The notes under the pieces: model-generated
What the model saw: only the letters and a program-made list of their open reading frames with translations
What the model was told of the DNA's origin: nothing
The model's database searches: none
Position numbers and translations under genes: made by a program
In this document: piece after piece, positions 1 to 7,491 of the stretch
How positions within the stretch are numbered: the stretch's first letter is position 1
How the letters are laid out: each line of letters opens with the position of its first letter
Origin: Myxococcaceae bacterium
GTDB lineage: Bacteria; Myxococcota; Myxococcia; Myxococcales; Myxococcaceae
NCBI GenBank assembly: GCA_016793095.1
Contig: JAEUJQ010000021.1
Location: 1-64,000 of the forward strand
Reading direction: 5' to 3'
Length of the DNA: 64,000 nucleotides

Positions 1-59
1 GCAAGTCGTACCGCCGGAGGACCGCTGAGGAGGCGAAGAAGGCCAAGACGAAGAAGTAG
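1..59 (+). CDS. 3' end of an unidentified gene (partial)
   Basis: Reading in the frame that starts at base 3 gives a very basic Lys/Arg/Ala tail that ends KKAKTKK at a TAG stop (57-59). Only 18 codons lie in the window, so the product cannot be named. Lysine-rich tails of this type occur on many nucleic-acid-binding proteins, but that is only a suggestion. An inverted repeat follows 15 bases after the stop. Confidence 0.5.
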   Translation, partial: KSYRRRTAEEAKKAKTKK

Positions 60-74
60 CCGCACGATGGGCTC

Positions 75-105
75 GTCGACCGCGGCTCAGCTCAGCGCGG
101 TCGAC
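75..105. terminator. Stem-loop after the partial gene
   Basis: Perfect 10-bp inverted repeat GTCGACCGCG (75-84) and CGCGGTCGAC (96-105) with an 11-base loop. It lies between the stop of the plus-strand gene and the 3' end of the minus-strand tRNA array, so it could end transcription from either side. There is no T-tract, so factor-independent function is uncertain. Confidence 0.5.
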
Positions 106-143
106 GGTCCAGATTTCTGCGGATCTGCGTGACCGCCTACAAG

Positions 144-216
144 TTGCGGGAGTCGGATTCGAACCGACGGCCTCCGGGGTATGAGCCCGGCGATCTGCCT
201 CCTGATCTATCCCGCG
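144..216 (-). tRNA. tRNA-fMet-like (anticodon CAT)
   Basis: 73 nt; anticodon loop CTCATAC. It carries the three hallmarks of bacterial initiator tRNA: an unpaired C1/A72 at the acceptor end, an A11:U24 pair in the D stem, and three consecutive G:C pairs (GGG/CCC) at the base of the anticodon stem. T loop is TTCGAAT. No CCA is encoded. It is the last gene of the array. A diverged relative with anticodon CAC lies at 54168-54240. Confidence 0.85.
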
Positions 217-241
217 ATGGACCTGTACAAAGCCGACGCAG

Positions 242-317
242 CGTTCCCGGAGGGACTCGAACCCCCGACCTCCTGGTCCGCAACCAGGCGCTCTCGTTCC
301 GGCTGAGCTACGGAAAC
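242..317 (-). tRNA. tRNA-Arg (anticodon GCG)
   Basis: 76 nt with intact acceptor (GTTTCCG/CGGGAAC, one wobble), anticodon stem CCTGG/CCAGG and loop TTGCGGA. The anticodon GCG reads CGC. Most bacteria instead read CGU/CGC/CGA with a single ACG tRNA whose A34 is deaminated to inosine, so this isoacceptor is unusual. Confidence 0.85.
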
Positions 318-320
318 ATG

Positions 321-394
321 TACGCAAGCAGGGAGTCGAACCCTGTCCCTCGGTGTGTAAGACCGATGCTCGACCGCTCGAGCTCCTCGCGCAT
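321..394 (-). tRNA. tRNA-Val (anticodon TAC)
   Basis: 74 nt; anticodon stem TCGGT/ACCGA with loop CTTACAC; T arm CAGGG/CCCTG with TTCGACT. The acceptor stem has one mismatch (C6/T67) and two wobble pairs, weaker than a typical housekeeping tRNA. Confidence 0.8.
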
Positions 395-395
395 G

Positions 396-467
396 TGCCG
401 ACCCTGGGATCGAACCAGGATGTCCCGCTCTTCAGGCGGACGCATGGACCACCACTGCCAGGTCGGC
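396..467 (-). tRNA. tRNA-Phe (anticodon GAA)
   Basis: 72 nt; acceptor GCCGACC/GGTCGGC fully paired, anticodon loop CTGAAGA. With a seven-pair acceptor the T stem has only four pairs; keeping five would force a C1/A72 mismatch instead. The T arm is therefore one base short of canonical. Confidence 0.75.
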
Positions 468-481
468 GAACAACAGCACTG

Positions 482-553
482 CGGTCCGTGCGGGAATCGA
501 ACCCGCCTCACTGCCGTGACAGGGCAGTCGCCTCGCCAGATGCGTCACAGACC
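482..553 (-). tRNA. tRNA-Asp (anticodon GTC)
   Basis: 72 nt; acceptor GGTCTGT/ACGGACC, anticodon stem CTGCC/GGCAG with loop CTGTCAC, T loop TTCGATT. The discriminator base is G, as expected for Asp. Confidence 0.85.
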
Positions 554-566
554 AGACATCAACAAA

Positions 567-637
567 TACGAGCGGAGGGAATCGAACCCCCGTCACGCGG
601 TCATCGGCCGCGGGCCCTGCCATTGGACGACGCTCCC
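567..637 (-). tRNA. tRNA-Ile (anticodon GAT)
   Basis: 71 nt; anticodon stem CGCGG/CCGCG with loop CCGATGA; D stem GTCC/GGGC; T loop TTCGATT. The acceptor end is imperfect, with G1·U72 and a G2/G71 mismatch, so aminoacylation may be poor. Confidence 0.75.
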
Positions 638-642
638 AACAG

Positions 643-714
643 TCAGGGCGGCAGGGATTGAACCTGCGATCTCTCGCTTCCGACGCGAGCGCGATACCGC
701 TTCGCTACACCCTG
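643..714 (-). tRNA. tRNA-Pro (anticodon CGG)
   Basis: 72 nt; acceptor CAGGGTG/CGCCCTG with discriminator A, anticodon stem CTCGC/GCGAG with loop GTCGGAA, T arm GCAGG/CCTGC with TTCAATC. It reads CCG, a common proline codon in a genome this GC-rich. Confidence 0.85.
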
Positions 715-718
715 ATGA

Positions 719-806
719 TGGACGGGGTGAGGATCGAACTCACCATGCTCGCTTTGCGAGCGGCGGGGTTACGGCCCGCTGGACCACCGTTGGTCGCATC
801 CCGTCC
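719..806 (-). tRNA. tRNA-Tyr (anticodon GTA)
   Basis: 88-nt class II tRNA. Acceptor GGACGGG/CCCGTCC is perfect, anticodon stem GCGGG/CCCGC has loop CCGTAAC, and the long variable arm forms its own hairpin (GCTCGC/GCGAGC). Discriminator is A. This is among the best formed members of the array. Confidence 0.9.
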
Positions 807-885
807 TTGTTCGCCGCGCGCTCTTTGCTGCCGGACGCGCGACGTTCACCACTGCTACTCGCGCTGTCAGAGAACGACGAAGAAG

Positions 886-956
886 AGCGGGAGGCGGGAA
901 TCGAACCCGCTTCTCCGGGAAGGCGTCCCGGTGCCCAGCCAATGGGCGACACCCGC
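886..956 (-). tRNA. tRNA-Gly (anticodon GCC)
   Basis: 71 nt; acceptor GCGGGTG/CTCCCGC with one T/T mismatch, discriminator U as expected for bacterial Gly, anticodon stem CCGGG/CCCGG with loop ACGCCTT, T loop TTCGATT. It is the promoter-proximal gene of the array. Confidence 0.85.
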
Positions 957-1017
957 GTGTGCACGGCAGGAAGGAGTCGAAGATGGGGTTGCGCTCGCCC
1001 GCCCGCTGAAACGCGAA

Positions 1018-1047
1018 GAGGCCGGGGAGCTTTCGCCACCCGGCCTC
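1018..1047 (-). terminator. Stem-loop between secreted-protein gene and tRNA array
   Basis: Perfect 9-bp inverted repeat with a 12-base loop, followed on the minus strand by a short CTTCGCGTTT run. It may terminate the upstream gene (1360-2277) or fold in the tRNA leader. Confidence 0.35.
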
Positions 1048-1094
1048 GTGAAGGTCTCCTCGGTGGAGAGCGTTCAGGAACCGGATCGCTGGCG

Positions 1095-1125
1095 AGGATA
1101 CGGGGTGCGCGGCTGACGCTCGCAA
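1095..1125 (-). promoter_or_regulatory. Possible sigma-70 promoter for the tRNA array
   Basis: On the minus strand TTGCGA (1120-1125) and TATCCT (1095-1100) are separated by 19 bp. Both hexamers deviate from consensus and the spacer is long, so this is a weak guess based on position. Confidence 0.25.
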
Positions 1126-1359
1126 CCCTTGAAGCTGCGATCGACCTGGTCGAGGCGCAACGACGCGCCCGCCAACGAGACCGCCGAGCCCCCTGCGGGG
1201 CACCACTTCGAGCTGAGCGCGATTGAAGTCATGGAAAGGTGCCTCGGCGCCGATGACGCGAGCGCCCTGAGAACCCTGACTGCGCGGAGAAGCCCAGCGC
1301 TGCGCCAGACACCGACCTGCGCGACCGTCAGTCAGTCGCCGAACGTGGCGCGGGCACCA

Positions 1360-2277
1360 TCACCGACCTCCGACCGCGGCAACCTCACACCACCAGGTGC
1401 TGATCCACAGATCCGCGATCGACTCGGTCTTCTGCCGGTCGGTGCCTTCGCGCGCGGCCCGGGCATTGAGGTAGCGCAGCCGGGCGGCGAAGGGGATCAA
1501 GGCAGCGTCGCGTTTGGCCCGACCGCACGCCTGGAGCGCCTGGAGCCGGGCCTGCTCGAGCTGCAGTGACAGGGCGCGAGCATTGCGAACGACGAAGGCG
1601 CCCTTCGGGTCGAGCGACGCCCCGACGGCCGGGTAGGTGCTCTCGAGGAACGTTGAGTAGATGCCCTGCCGGGCGGCGAGCACGAGGCGCGCGCGAGCGT
1701 CGGTCTCGTTGCTGAGCAGGTTGGGGTACCCCGCAAGCTCGAGGGCCATCCTGTCCTTCGAGGCGAGCTCCGACGGGCGTGCCCGAAACGAGGCGTAGGC
1801 GGCCGCGCCCGCAGCCGCGTACGAAGCCGACAGTCGCTCGGCGTCGAGGGGTCGAAGCGCCGTCTTCAGCTGCGGGAGCGAGGCGTAGATCGCGAAGAAG
1901 CGGCGCCCGTTCTTGAGCTCCTCTCGGGCGCGCACCAGCGCTTCGCCGTGCGTTCGTGCCGTCTCCGCGATGACGGGGTCGCTCGGCTCGAGCCCGCGCC
2001 ATGAGCCGAAAAGCTCGCCGGCTCGAAGGGCCAGGCCCTGGGTCACGCTCTCCTGGAGATCCATCGCGTACATGTCGTTCGCACGGGCCACGGAGGGAGC
2101 TCGACTGGTGTTGCGACCGCGCCTCGCGGTGAGAGGCGTCACGCGCCCCACCACGCCGCCGTCCGCCCAGGTGAGACTCACGGTGCGAAACTCCGCCTCT
2201 CGCGGGGTGGGCGGGGGCTTTGCGTGAGCCGTGAGCGCAGCGAAGAGGAGAAGGGTCGATGCGGACCTGATCGTCAC
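1360..2277 (-). CDS. Secreted hypothetical protein
   Basis: 305 aa starting at a GTG (2275-2277). Residues 1-19 form a signal peptide ending near AHA-KP, so export to the periplasm or outside is likely. The mature part has no motif I recognise. It is mostly Ala/Arg/Leu-rich and probably helical, with two cysteines (one near residue 250, one near the C-terminus). It stands alone between the tRNA array and a two-component gene pair, and no good Shine-Dalgarno sequence precedes the start. Function unknown. Confidence 0.6.
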   Translation of the reverse strand: MTIRSASTLLLFAALTAHAKPPPTPREAEFRTVSLTWADGGVVGRVTPLTARRGRNTSRAPSVARANDMYAMDLQESVTQGLALRAGELFGSWRGLEPSDPVIAETARTHGEALVRAREELKNGRRFFAIYASLPQLKTALRPLDAERLSASYAAAGAAAYASFRARPSELASKDRMALELAGYPNLLSNETDARARLVLAARQGIYSTFLESTYPAVGASLDPKGAFVVRNARALSLQLEQARLQALQACGRAKRDAALIPFAARLRYLNARAAREGTDRQKTESIADLWISTWWCEVAAVGGR

Positions 2278-2340
2278 CCAGCGATGTTAGCGCGGTTCGT
2301 GCGCGCGGCGTGCCCTTCGCCCTCGAGCTCACCCAGCAGG

Positions 2341-4140
2341 TCAGTGTGTCGATGGCGGCGGCATCGCGTAGATGCCCGAGGGCCGCTCCGCGTACCGGCC
2401 GCTCTGCAGCTCAGGGACGCCGATGAAGCTGTCGCTCGAGACCGCGGCGGCTCCAGCGGGCAGGACCAACGACACCGTCGTGCCCTTGCCCACCTCGGAC
2501 TTCACGTCGATCCGCCCGCCGAGGCGCTTGATGATGCCCCACGTGACGGTGAGCCCGAGCCCCTGCCCTTCACCCAGGCGCCGCGTGGTGAAGAACGGCT
2601 CGAAGATGCGGCTCACGTGCTCCGGCGCGATGCCCGTGCCCCGGTCTTCCACCTCGATGATCGTCGAGTCCTCGGTGTCCCGCGTCCTGATGAGCACGCC
2701 TTCGTCGCTCGTGGTCGCCTGGCGCGCGTTCTTGATGACGTTCTCGATGGCCCGCTCGAGCTGCAAGGGCACCACCATCACCTTCGAGCGTGACGCCAGG
2801 GACACCGACGCGCGGCTGGAAGGCCCGAGCGCCCGGTTCAGCGCCCGCTGCACGACCCCGTCCACCGACGTCGCCTCGATGCGCCCCTGCTCCTGGCGCG
2901 AGAGCTCGCGCAGGCTCTTCACGATGTCGCCGATGCGCGCCGCCCCCAGCAGCGCCTCGTCAACCACCTCGACGATCTCTGGCGTCTGACCGAGGTCGAG
3001 GGTGAGCGCCTTCAGCTTCTCGATGACGGTCTTCGTGTCTCCCCGCGCCAGCGCGTCCCGCGCTTCGGCCACGAAGTGGGACGCCGGCAGCATCTCGCCA
3101 ATCAACGAGTCCCGCAGCAGGCGGATGTTGGTGAGGACGAACGAGAGCGGGTTGTTGATCTCGTGCGCGGCGCCCGACGCGAGCTGACCGATCGAGGCGA
3201 GGCGCTCACTCTCGCGCAGCCGCTCTTCGAGCGAAGCCTGCTCCGTCAGGTCGCGGTACTGAACCACCGACGCCGGCGCGCCGCCGATCTCAGCCAGCGA
3301 CCGGCTCGCGCTGTAGGTCCGCCCGCTCACCTGCACCTGCGAGAGCTTGTTCCCGCCCGCCATCGGACACGCCACGCACGGCAGCTTCCGGCCGGCGAAC
3401 ACCTCGTAGCAGGGCCGCCCGATCAGCTCGTGCCACGCCCGCTTCCCCGAGGCCTCCTGGAACGCCTTGTTCGCGCGCCGAACGGTGTACCCCTCGAGCA
3501 CCACGGTCGGGTCGCGAATGGCGTCGAAGGTCGACTCCCACTCCTTCTTTCCCTGGGCGATGAGGCGCGTGCGGTCCGCGACCCGGCGCTCGAGGTCCTC
3601 GTTGTTCCGCTGCAGGCTCTCTCTCGCGTGCCGCAGCGACTCCTCGGTGCGCAGGTGCTGCACCGCCGCCGCGACGTGGGGCGCGAAGGCCTCGAGGTGG
3701 TCGAGCTCCTCCTGCGTGAAGGGCGGCATGCTCGTCGAGCGCACGCACTCCAGCACCCCGAGCAGCGTGTCCCCGAAGTTCAGGGGCACGGCGATGATCG
3801 AGGCGGTGATGAAGCCCGTCGCGCGATCGAAGATGTAGGCGTGATCACGCGAGGTGTTCACGTCGGCGACGAGCAGGGGCACTCCCTCGGCGGCGACCCT
3901 GCCTGCGATGCCCTCGCCTGGCGCGAGGGAGCGCTGCTCGAGCACCTCGCCGGCCCCGCCGTCCACCACCTCGAAGTTCAGCCGCCCGGTCTCGGCGTCG
4001 AGGAGGAAGAGGCTCGCGCCGTCAGCGCCGCAGAGCTCGGTCGCGCGGCTGACCGCGACGCGCCGCACGTTGGGCAACGCGAGCTGCGACGCGATCTCAC
4101 ACGAGTAGCGATTGAGCTGCTCAAGCCAATGCGCTCCCAT
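2341..4140 (-). CDS. GAF/PAS sensor histidine kinase
   Basis: 599-aa cytoplasmic kinase with no membrane segment. Order: GAF domain (about 20-165), coiled coil (165-200), PAS domain (205-300), HisKA with phospho-acceptor H326 in AAHEINNPLSF, and HATPase_c with N box at N471, DRGTGI (499-504) and GEGQGLGL (523-530). The PAS domain contains C244, C255 and C258 in a CPM-type cluster, which could bind a metal or respond to redox; this is inference. It is the second gene of an operon with the receiver protein at 4153-4659 (12-bp gap), its likely phosphorylation partner. Confidence 0.85.
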   Translation of the reverse strand: MGAHWLEQLNRYSCEIASQLALPNVRRVAVSRATELCGADGASLFLLDAETGRLNFEVVDGGAGEVLEQRSLAPGEGIAGRVAAEGVPLLVADVNTSRDHAYIFDRATGFITASIIAVPLNFGDTLLGVLECVRSTSMPPFTQEELDHLEAFAPHVAAAVQHLRTEESLRHARESLQRNNEDLERRVADRTRLIAQGKKEWESTFDAIRDPTVVLEGYTVRRANKAFQEASGKRAWHELIGRPCYEVFAGRKLPCVACPMAGGNKLSQVQVSGRTYSASRSLAEIGGAPASVVQYRDLTEQASLEERLRESERLASIGQLASGAAHEINNPLSFVLTNIRLLRDSLIGEMLPASHFVAEARDALARGDTKTVIEKLKALTLDLGQTPEIVEVVDEALLGAARIGDIVKSLRELSRQEQGRIEATSVDGVVQRALNRALGPSSRASVSLASRSKVMVVPLQLERAIENVIKNARQATTSDEGVLIRTRDTEDSTIIEVEDRGTGIAPEHVSRIFEPFFTTRRLGEGQGLGLTVTWGIIKRLGGRIDVKSEVGKGTTVSLVLPAGAAAVSSDSFIGVPELQSGRYAERPSGIYAMPPPSTH

Positions 4141-4152
4141 ACGCCCCCCGGG

Positions 4153-4659
4153 TCACGCGTCGAGCAGGATCGCTCCAGTCGAGTCGCGTCGCAGCGACGC
4201 GAGCTGCGGCTGAATGCGAACGAGGTGGTTCGAGAGGTTGCGCACCATCGCCAACAGGCGCCGGTTCTCCCGCTCGAGGTCCAGCTTCTCGAACGCCAGC
4301 GTCACCGTCACCTTCAGCTCGACGTCGTCCCAGGGCTTGGTGAGGAACCGGTAGATCTCGCCCTGGTTGATGGCGTCGATGGCCGTCTGCATGTCGGCGT
4401 GACCGGTGAGCGTGATGCGAACCGTCTCGGGGTAGCGGTCATGCACGATCTTGAGGAACTCGAGGCCGGTCATCTGCGGCATGAGGTGGTCCGAGATGAC
4501 CAGATCGAACCGCTCGGTCTTCATCAGCTCGAGCGCCTGAAGCGGGTCGTTCGCGGTGGTGATGGTGTAGGCCTCCCGCGACAGGGAGCGGCGAAGGGCG
4601 TTGCAGACATGCACCTCGTCGTCGACGATCAGGATCTTGCGTTCGTTCGGTGCCGTCAT
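4153..4659 (-). CDS. Single-domain response regulator with C-terminal coiled coil
   Basis: 168 aa. CheY-like receiver: D13-D14, phospho-acceptor D57 in SDHLMP, T84 and K108 in LTKPW. The tail (115-168) looks helical and has no DNA-binding domain, so output is probably protein-protein contact or phosphotransfer. I chose the ATG at 4659 because GGAGGAG sits 7 bases upstream; a longer open frame to 4776 has no such signal and non-protein-like composition. A near-consensus sigma-54 promoter lies 32 bases upstream. Confidence 0.85.
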   Translation of the reverse strand: MTAPNERKILIVDDEVHVCNALRRSLSREAYTITTANDPLQALELMKTERFDLVISDHLMPQMTGLEFLKIVHDRYPETVRITLTGHADMQTAIDAINQGEIYRFLTKPWDDVELKVTVTLAFEKLDLERENRRLLAMVRNLSNHLVRIQPQLASLRRDSTGAILLDA

Positions 4660-4691
4660 GGTCGCTCCTCCAGAGGGATGATCACCCCCGC

Positions 4692-4707
4692 TGCAACCGC
4701 GCTGCCA
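4692..4707 (-). promoter_or_regulatory. Sigma-54 promoter of the receiver/kinase operon
   Basis: TGGCAGCGCGGTTGCA on the minus strand: -24 TGGCA(G), five-base spacer, -12 TTGCA. Only one base differs from TGGCAC-N5-TTGCA. Predicted transcription start is near 4682, leaving a 22-nt leader that contains the ribosome-binding site. Confidence 0.75.
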
Positions 4708-4892
4708 CGTCGGGCGCCGTTGAGTTGACGCCGAACCCCGTGGATCTCCGCGGACTCCTGATGGGGTAGCCGGCACCTCCGGGGTCGTGACCCGAGGTCA
4801 AGGCCGACCGCCGGGTCGCTGACGCCCCGGGTAGTCAGCTGTCTCCCTAGGGAGCGGCGCGGAAAGCGCCGATGAGGGTCCGGGAGGCGTAC

Positions 4893-6299
4893 GTGAGCGA
4901 CGATTCCAGAGGACGGGTGCTGGTGATCGATGACGATGAGTCCATCGAGCGGCTCGTCGAGGCGATGCTGTCGCACCAGGGCTTCGAGGTCTCGCGCTGC
5001 GGGGACTACACGCAGGCGAAGGCGCGCGCCCTGGAGGCCCAGGTCGAGGTGGTGATGGTCGATCTCCACCTCGCGGAGCAGAGCGGCCTCGACGTGCTCG
5101 ACGCGGTGAAGCAGGCGAAGCCCGAGGTCGAGGTCATCGTGATGACCGGCGACGCGACCGCTCGAAACGCGATGGCGGCGGTGAAGCGCGGAGCGTGGGA
5201 CGTGGTGACCAAGCCGTTCGAGAGCTTCGCCGACGTCGCGGCGACGGTGGGCAAGGCGGCCGACCGCTGCCGGCTCAGGCGCCACGCCAGCGAGCTGGAG
5301 CGCCTGGTGATGGCGCCGCGCCCTGACGCCCTCGTCGGCGAGTCGGAGTCGATGCTCGAGGTGTTCCGGCTCATCGAGCGGGTCTCGCGCAGCTCGTCCA
5401 CCGTGCTGATCACCGGCGAGAGCGGCACTGGCAAAGAGCTGGTGGCGAACGCGATTCACAAGCGCAGCGCGCGCGCGCGATCGGCCTTCGTGGCGGTGAA
5501 CTGCTCGGCCCTGACGCCCACCCTGCTCGAGAGCGAGCTCTTCGGACACGTGAAGGGCTCGTTCACCGGCGCGACGAAGAACAAGCGAGGTCTGTTCGAG
5601 GCGGCCCATGGCGGCACGCTCTTCCTCGACGAGATCGGCGACATGCCGCTGGCGACCCAGGTCCACCTGCTCCGCGCGCTCCAGGAGGGAGAGGTGCGGC
5701 CAGTCGGCTCGACGAGCAGCGTGAAGGTGGACGTGCGGGTGATCGCCGCGACCAACGCCGAGCTCAAGCGGGCCATCGCGGCGGGGAGGTTCCGCGAAGA
5801 CCTCTTCTATCGCATCAATGTGGTCGCGATCCCCCTGCCAGCCCTGCGTACCCGGCCCGACGACGTGCCGCGGCTGGCGCAACACTTCCTGACCGACGCC
5901 GCCCAGCGGTCGCGGAAGCTGATCTCGCGCTTCAGCCCCGAGGCGCTGCGCCTGCTCGTCAACGCGCCCTGGCCTGGGAACGTGCGCGAGCTGCAGAACG
6001 TCGTCGAGCGTGCCGTCGTGTTGGCGCAGGGCGACGAGATCGGCCCCGAGCTGCTCCCGCCGACGCTCACGGCGCCGCCGCCCGCGCCGCCAGTCGATGA
6101 CGCGCCGCTGGTGCCGCTCCACGACGCGCGAAGGGCCTTCGAGCGCGACTACGTCGCCCGGGCCCTGCGCGCGGCCGGAGGTGACGTGAGCGCCGCGGCG
6201 GTCCTCGCGGGCGTCGATGCGAGCGTGTTCAAGAAGCTGGTGAAGGTCGCCCGCGCCGTCGACAACCCCGTGGACGCCCCGCGCGCGCTCGCCTCCTGA
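4893..6299 (+). CDS. NtrC-family sigma-54-dependent response regulator
   Basis: 468 aa from the GTG at 4893, preceded by GGGAGG with a 5-base gap; an in-frame ATG at 4872 would add seven residues. Receiver domain: phospho-acceptor D57 in VDLHL, T85, K107. AAA+ domain: Walker A GESGTGKE (175-182), sigma-54 contact loop GSFTGA (222-227, Ser in place of the common Ala), Walker [10 protein letters not shown] Fis-type helix-turn-helix ends the protein (about 420-460). It is divergent from the receiver/kinase operon, whose sigma-54 promoter it may activate. Confidence 0.9.
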   Translation: MSDDSRGRVLVIDDDESIERLVEAMLSHQGFEVSRCGDYTQAKARALEAQVEVVMVDLHLAEQSGLDVLDAVKQAKPEVEVIVMTGDATARNAMAAVKRGAWDVVTKPFESFADVAATVGKAADRCRLRRHASELERLVMAPRPDALVGESESMLEVFRLIERVSRSSSTVLITGESGTGKELVANAIHKRSARARSAFVAVNCSALTPTLLESELFGHVKGSFTGATKNKRGLFEAAHGGTLFLDEIGDMPLATQVHLLRALQEGEVRPVGSTSSVKVDVRVIAATNAELKRAIAAGRFREDLFYRINVVAIPLPALRTRPDDVPRLAQHFLTDAAQRSRKLISRFSPEALRLLVNAPWPGNVRELQNVVERAVVLAQGDEIGPELLPPTLTAPPPAPPVDDAPLVPLHDARRAFERDYVARALRAAGGDVSAAAVLAGVDASVFKKLVKVARAVDNPVDAPRALAS

Positions 6300-6300
6300 C

Positions 6301-7383
6301 TCACTTCCCCGCGGGGATGACCTTCAGACGTCCGGCCCGGCGGGTGAGCACCACCTGGGTGCCGCGCTCGAGCGTGAGGGGATGAGAGAGCACCTGCTCG
6401 ACGTCGCCGACCCTGCCGCCGGGGATCTGGACCTGAAGCCGCCGCTCCGTGCACGCGCCCTTCACGCACCGCTTCACCTCGATCTGCACGTCGGTGACGA
6501 TGAGGCGCGCGTTCGGCAGCCAGCGGGACGTCGTCTGCACGACCTCACCCCAGGCGATCTCGTCGAGGGTGGCCTGGGGCTCGCGAGCCGGCGCCTGAGC
6601 CCACCCGGACGAGGCGACCAGCGTCAGCACAGGGGCGACGAGGGCCGCGGCACGACGGCGCCGCCCACGGAGCGCCAGCGTCACCAGCCCCAGCAGGCCC
6701 ACCCAGGAGAGCGACGGCGCCGACGAGCACCCCTGCTGCTCGCCCGAAGACGTCGGCGCTGACGGCGGCTGCGGCTTCCGGGCGGGGTACAGCGTCGCGA
6801 GCGCGGCGAGGTCATCAGGGCCCAGCTGGCCACGCCCGACCTCACCTGCGCGCAGCGACGGGAACATCACCGAGCTCACGTCGGTGTCGTTGTGCTCCAG
6901 CCCCAGCGCATGTCCCACCTCGTGCAGCATCATCGCCTGCAGATCGTGCCGCTGCCCGGCGAAGAGGGCAGCGCCAGGCTCACCGAAGGCTTCCTCTCCG
7001 TTGATGAGGATGTCGGCGTCGATGATCTCGTTGGTCTTCGCGTTCAGCGTCACCACGGTCGCCGCCAGGTTGCGCGCCTCGAAGGGCCAGTCCTTGAGCA
7101 CCACGATGGCGTTGGTGTTCTCGCCACCGAGCTCGAAGCCCGGCTCCGGTTCGCCCTGTCGCACCACCACCTCCACCGCCGCGGCGGCCTGGTCGAACGC
7201 CGCGACCGAGCGCTTCACCACGGCCACGGCGCCGGGCAGGTCGAGCAGGCGACCCAGGTTGCCGTCCACGACGAACTCCACCCTGCGCTCCCATCGCACC
7301 ACGTCGCCCTGGGAGTCCCTGCGCAGCTCGAAGCCGAAGGCAGGACCGGCGAGGAGCGCGATGACGAGGAACGACCGCGGCAT
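6301..7383 (-). CDS. Matrixin-type metalloprotease with internal MYXO-CTERM motif
   Basis: 360 aa. Signal peptide (1-17, cleavage near AFG), then an M10/matrixin-like catalytic region with zinc motif HEVGHALGLEH (154-164) and a following SVM Met-turn. Residues 219-244 resemble a MYXO-CTERM sorting tail: Cys-Ser-Ser, Pro, Trp, Leu-rich membrane segment, five Arg. Such tails normally end a protein, but here a second hydrophobic stretch (245-262) and a 98-residue extra domain follow. The shape suggests two adjacent genes joined in one frame. I placed the start at 7383 because it gives a compact signal peptide; an ATG at 7422 is possible. Confidence 0.75.
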   Translation of the reverse strand: MPRSFLVIALLAGPAFGFELRRDSQGDVVRWERRVEFVVDGNLGRLLDLPGAVAVVKRSVAAFDQAAAAVEVVVRQGEPEPGFELGGENTNAIVVLKDWPFEARNLAATVVTLNAKTNEIIDADILINGEEAFGEPGAALFAGQRHDLQAMMLHEVGHALGLEHNDTDVSSVMFPSLRAGEVGRGQLGPDDLAALATLYPARKPQPPSAPTSSGEQQGCSSAPSLSWVGLLGLVTLALRGRRRRAAALVAPVLTLVASSGWAQAPAREPQATLDEIAWGEVVQTTSRWLPNARLIVTDVQIEVKRCVKGACTERRLQVQIPGGRVGDVEQVLSHPLTLERGTQVVLTRRAGRLKVIPAGK

Positions 7384-7491
7384 GCCCACACCCGACGCAC
7401 TGTTCGTGCCGCGCGAAACCAACCGTCAGCTCGCGGGGTTGCTCGGTGAGGCGGGGTGGTCGCCGCGCCCCTGCGGTCGAAGCGGACCCGC

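Larger units (their letters stand above)
957..1359. other. 403-bp intergenic region upstream of the tRNA array
   Basis: No convincing gene. It lies between the first tRNA (Gly) and the stop of the minus-strand gene at 1360, so it should hold the array promoter or leader. Two structures are visible: a perfect 9-bp inverted repeat GAGGCCGGG/CCCGGCCTC (1018-1026 and 1039-1047, 12-base loop) and a weak promoter-like pair described separately. Confidence 0.5.

Noticed and set aside
144-956. tRNA array considered as part of a prophage or integrative element
   Set aside because: No integrase, phage gene or attachment repeat was seen in this window.
129-1226. Several open frames of 60-365 codons across the tRNA array, with ESNRRPP-like translated segments
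   Set aside because: They are translations of tRNA T-arms and acceptor stems; no ribosome-binding site or protein-like composition.
4771-4810. Short inverted repeats (GGGTC-GT-GACCC) upstream of the NtrC-type gene
   Set aside because: Too short to separate from chance in sequence this GC-rich; kept out of the feature list.
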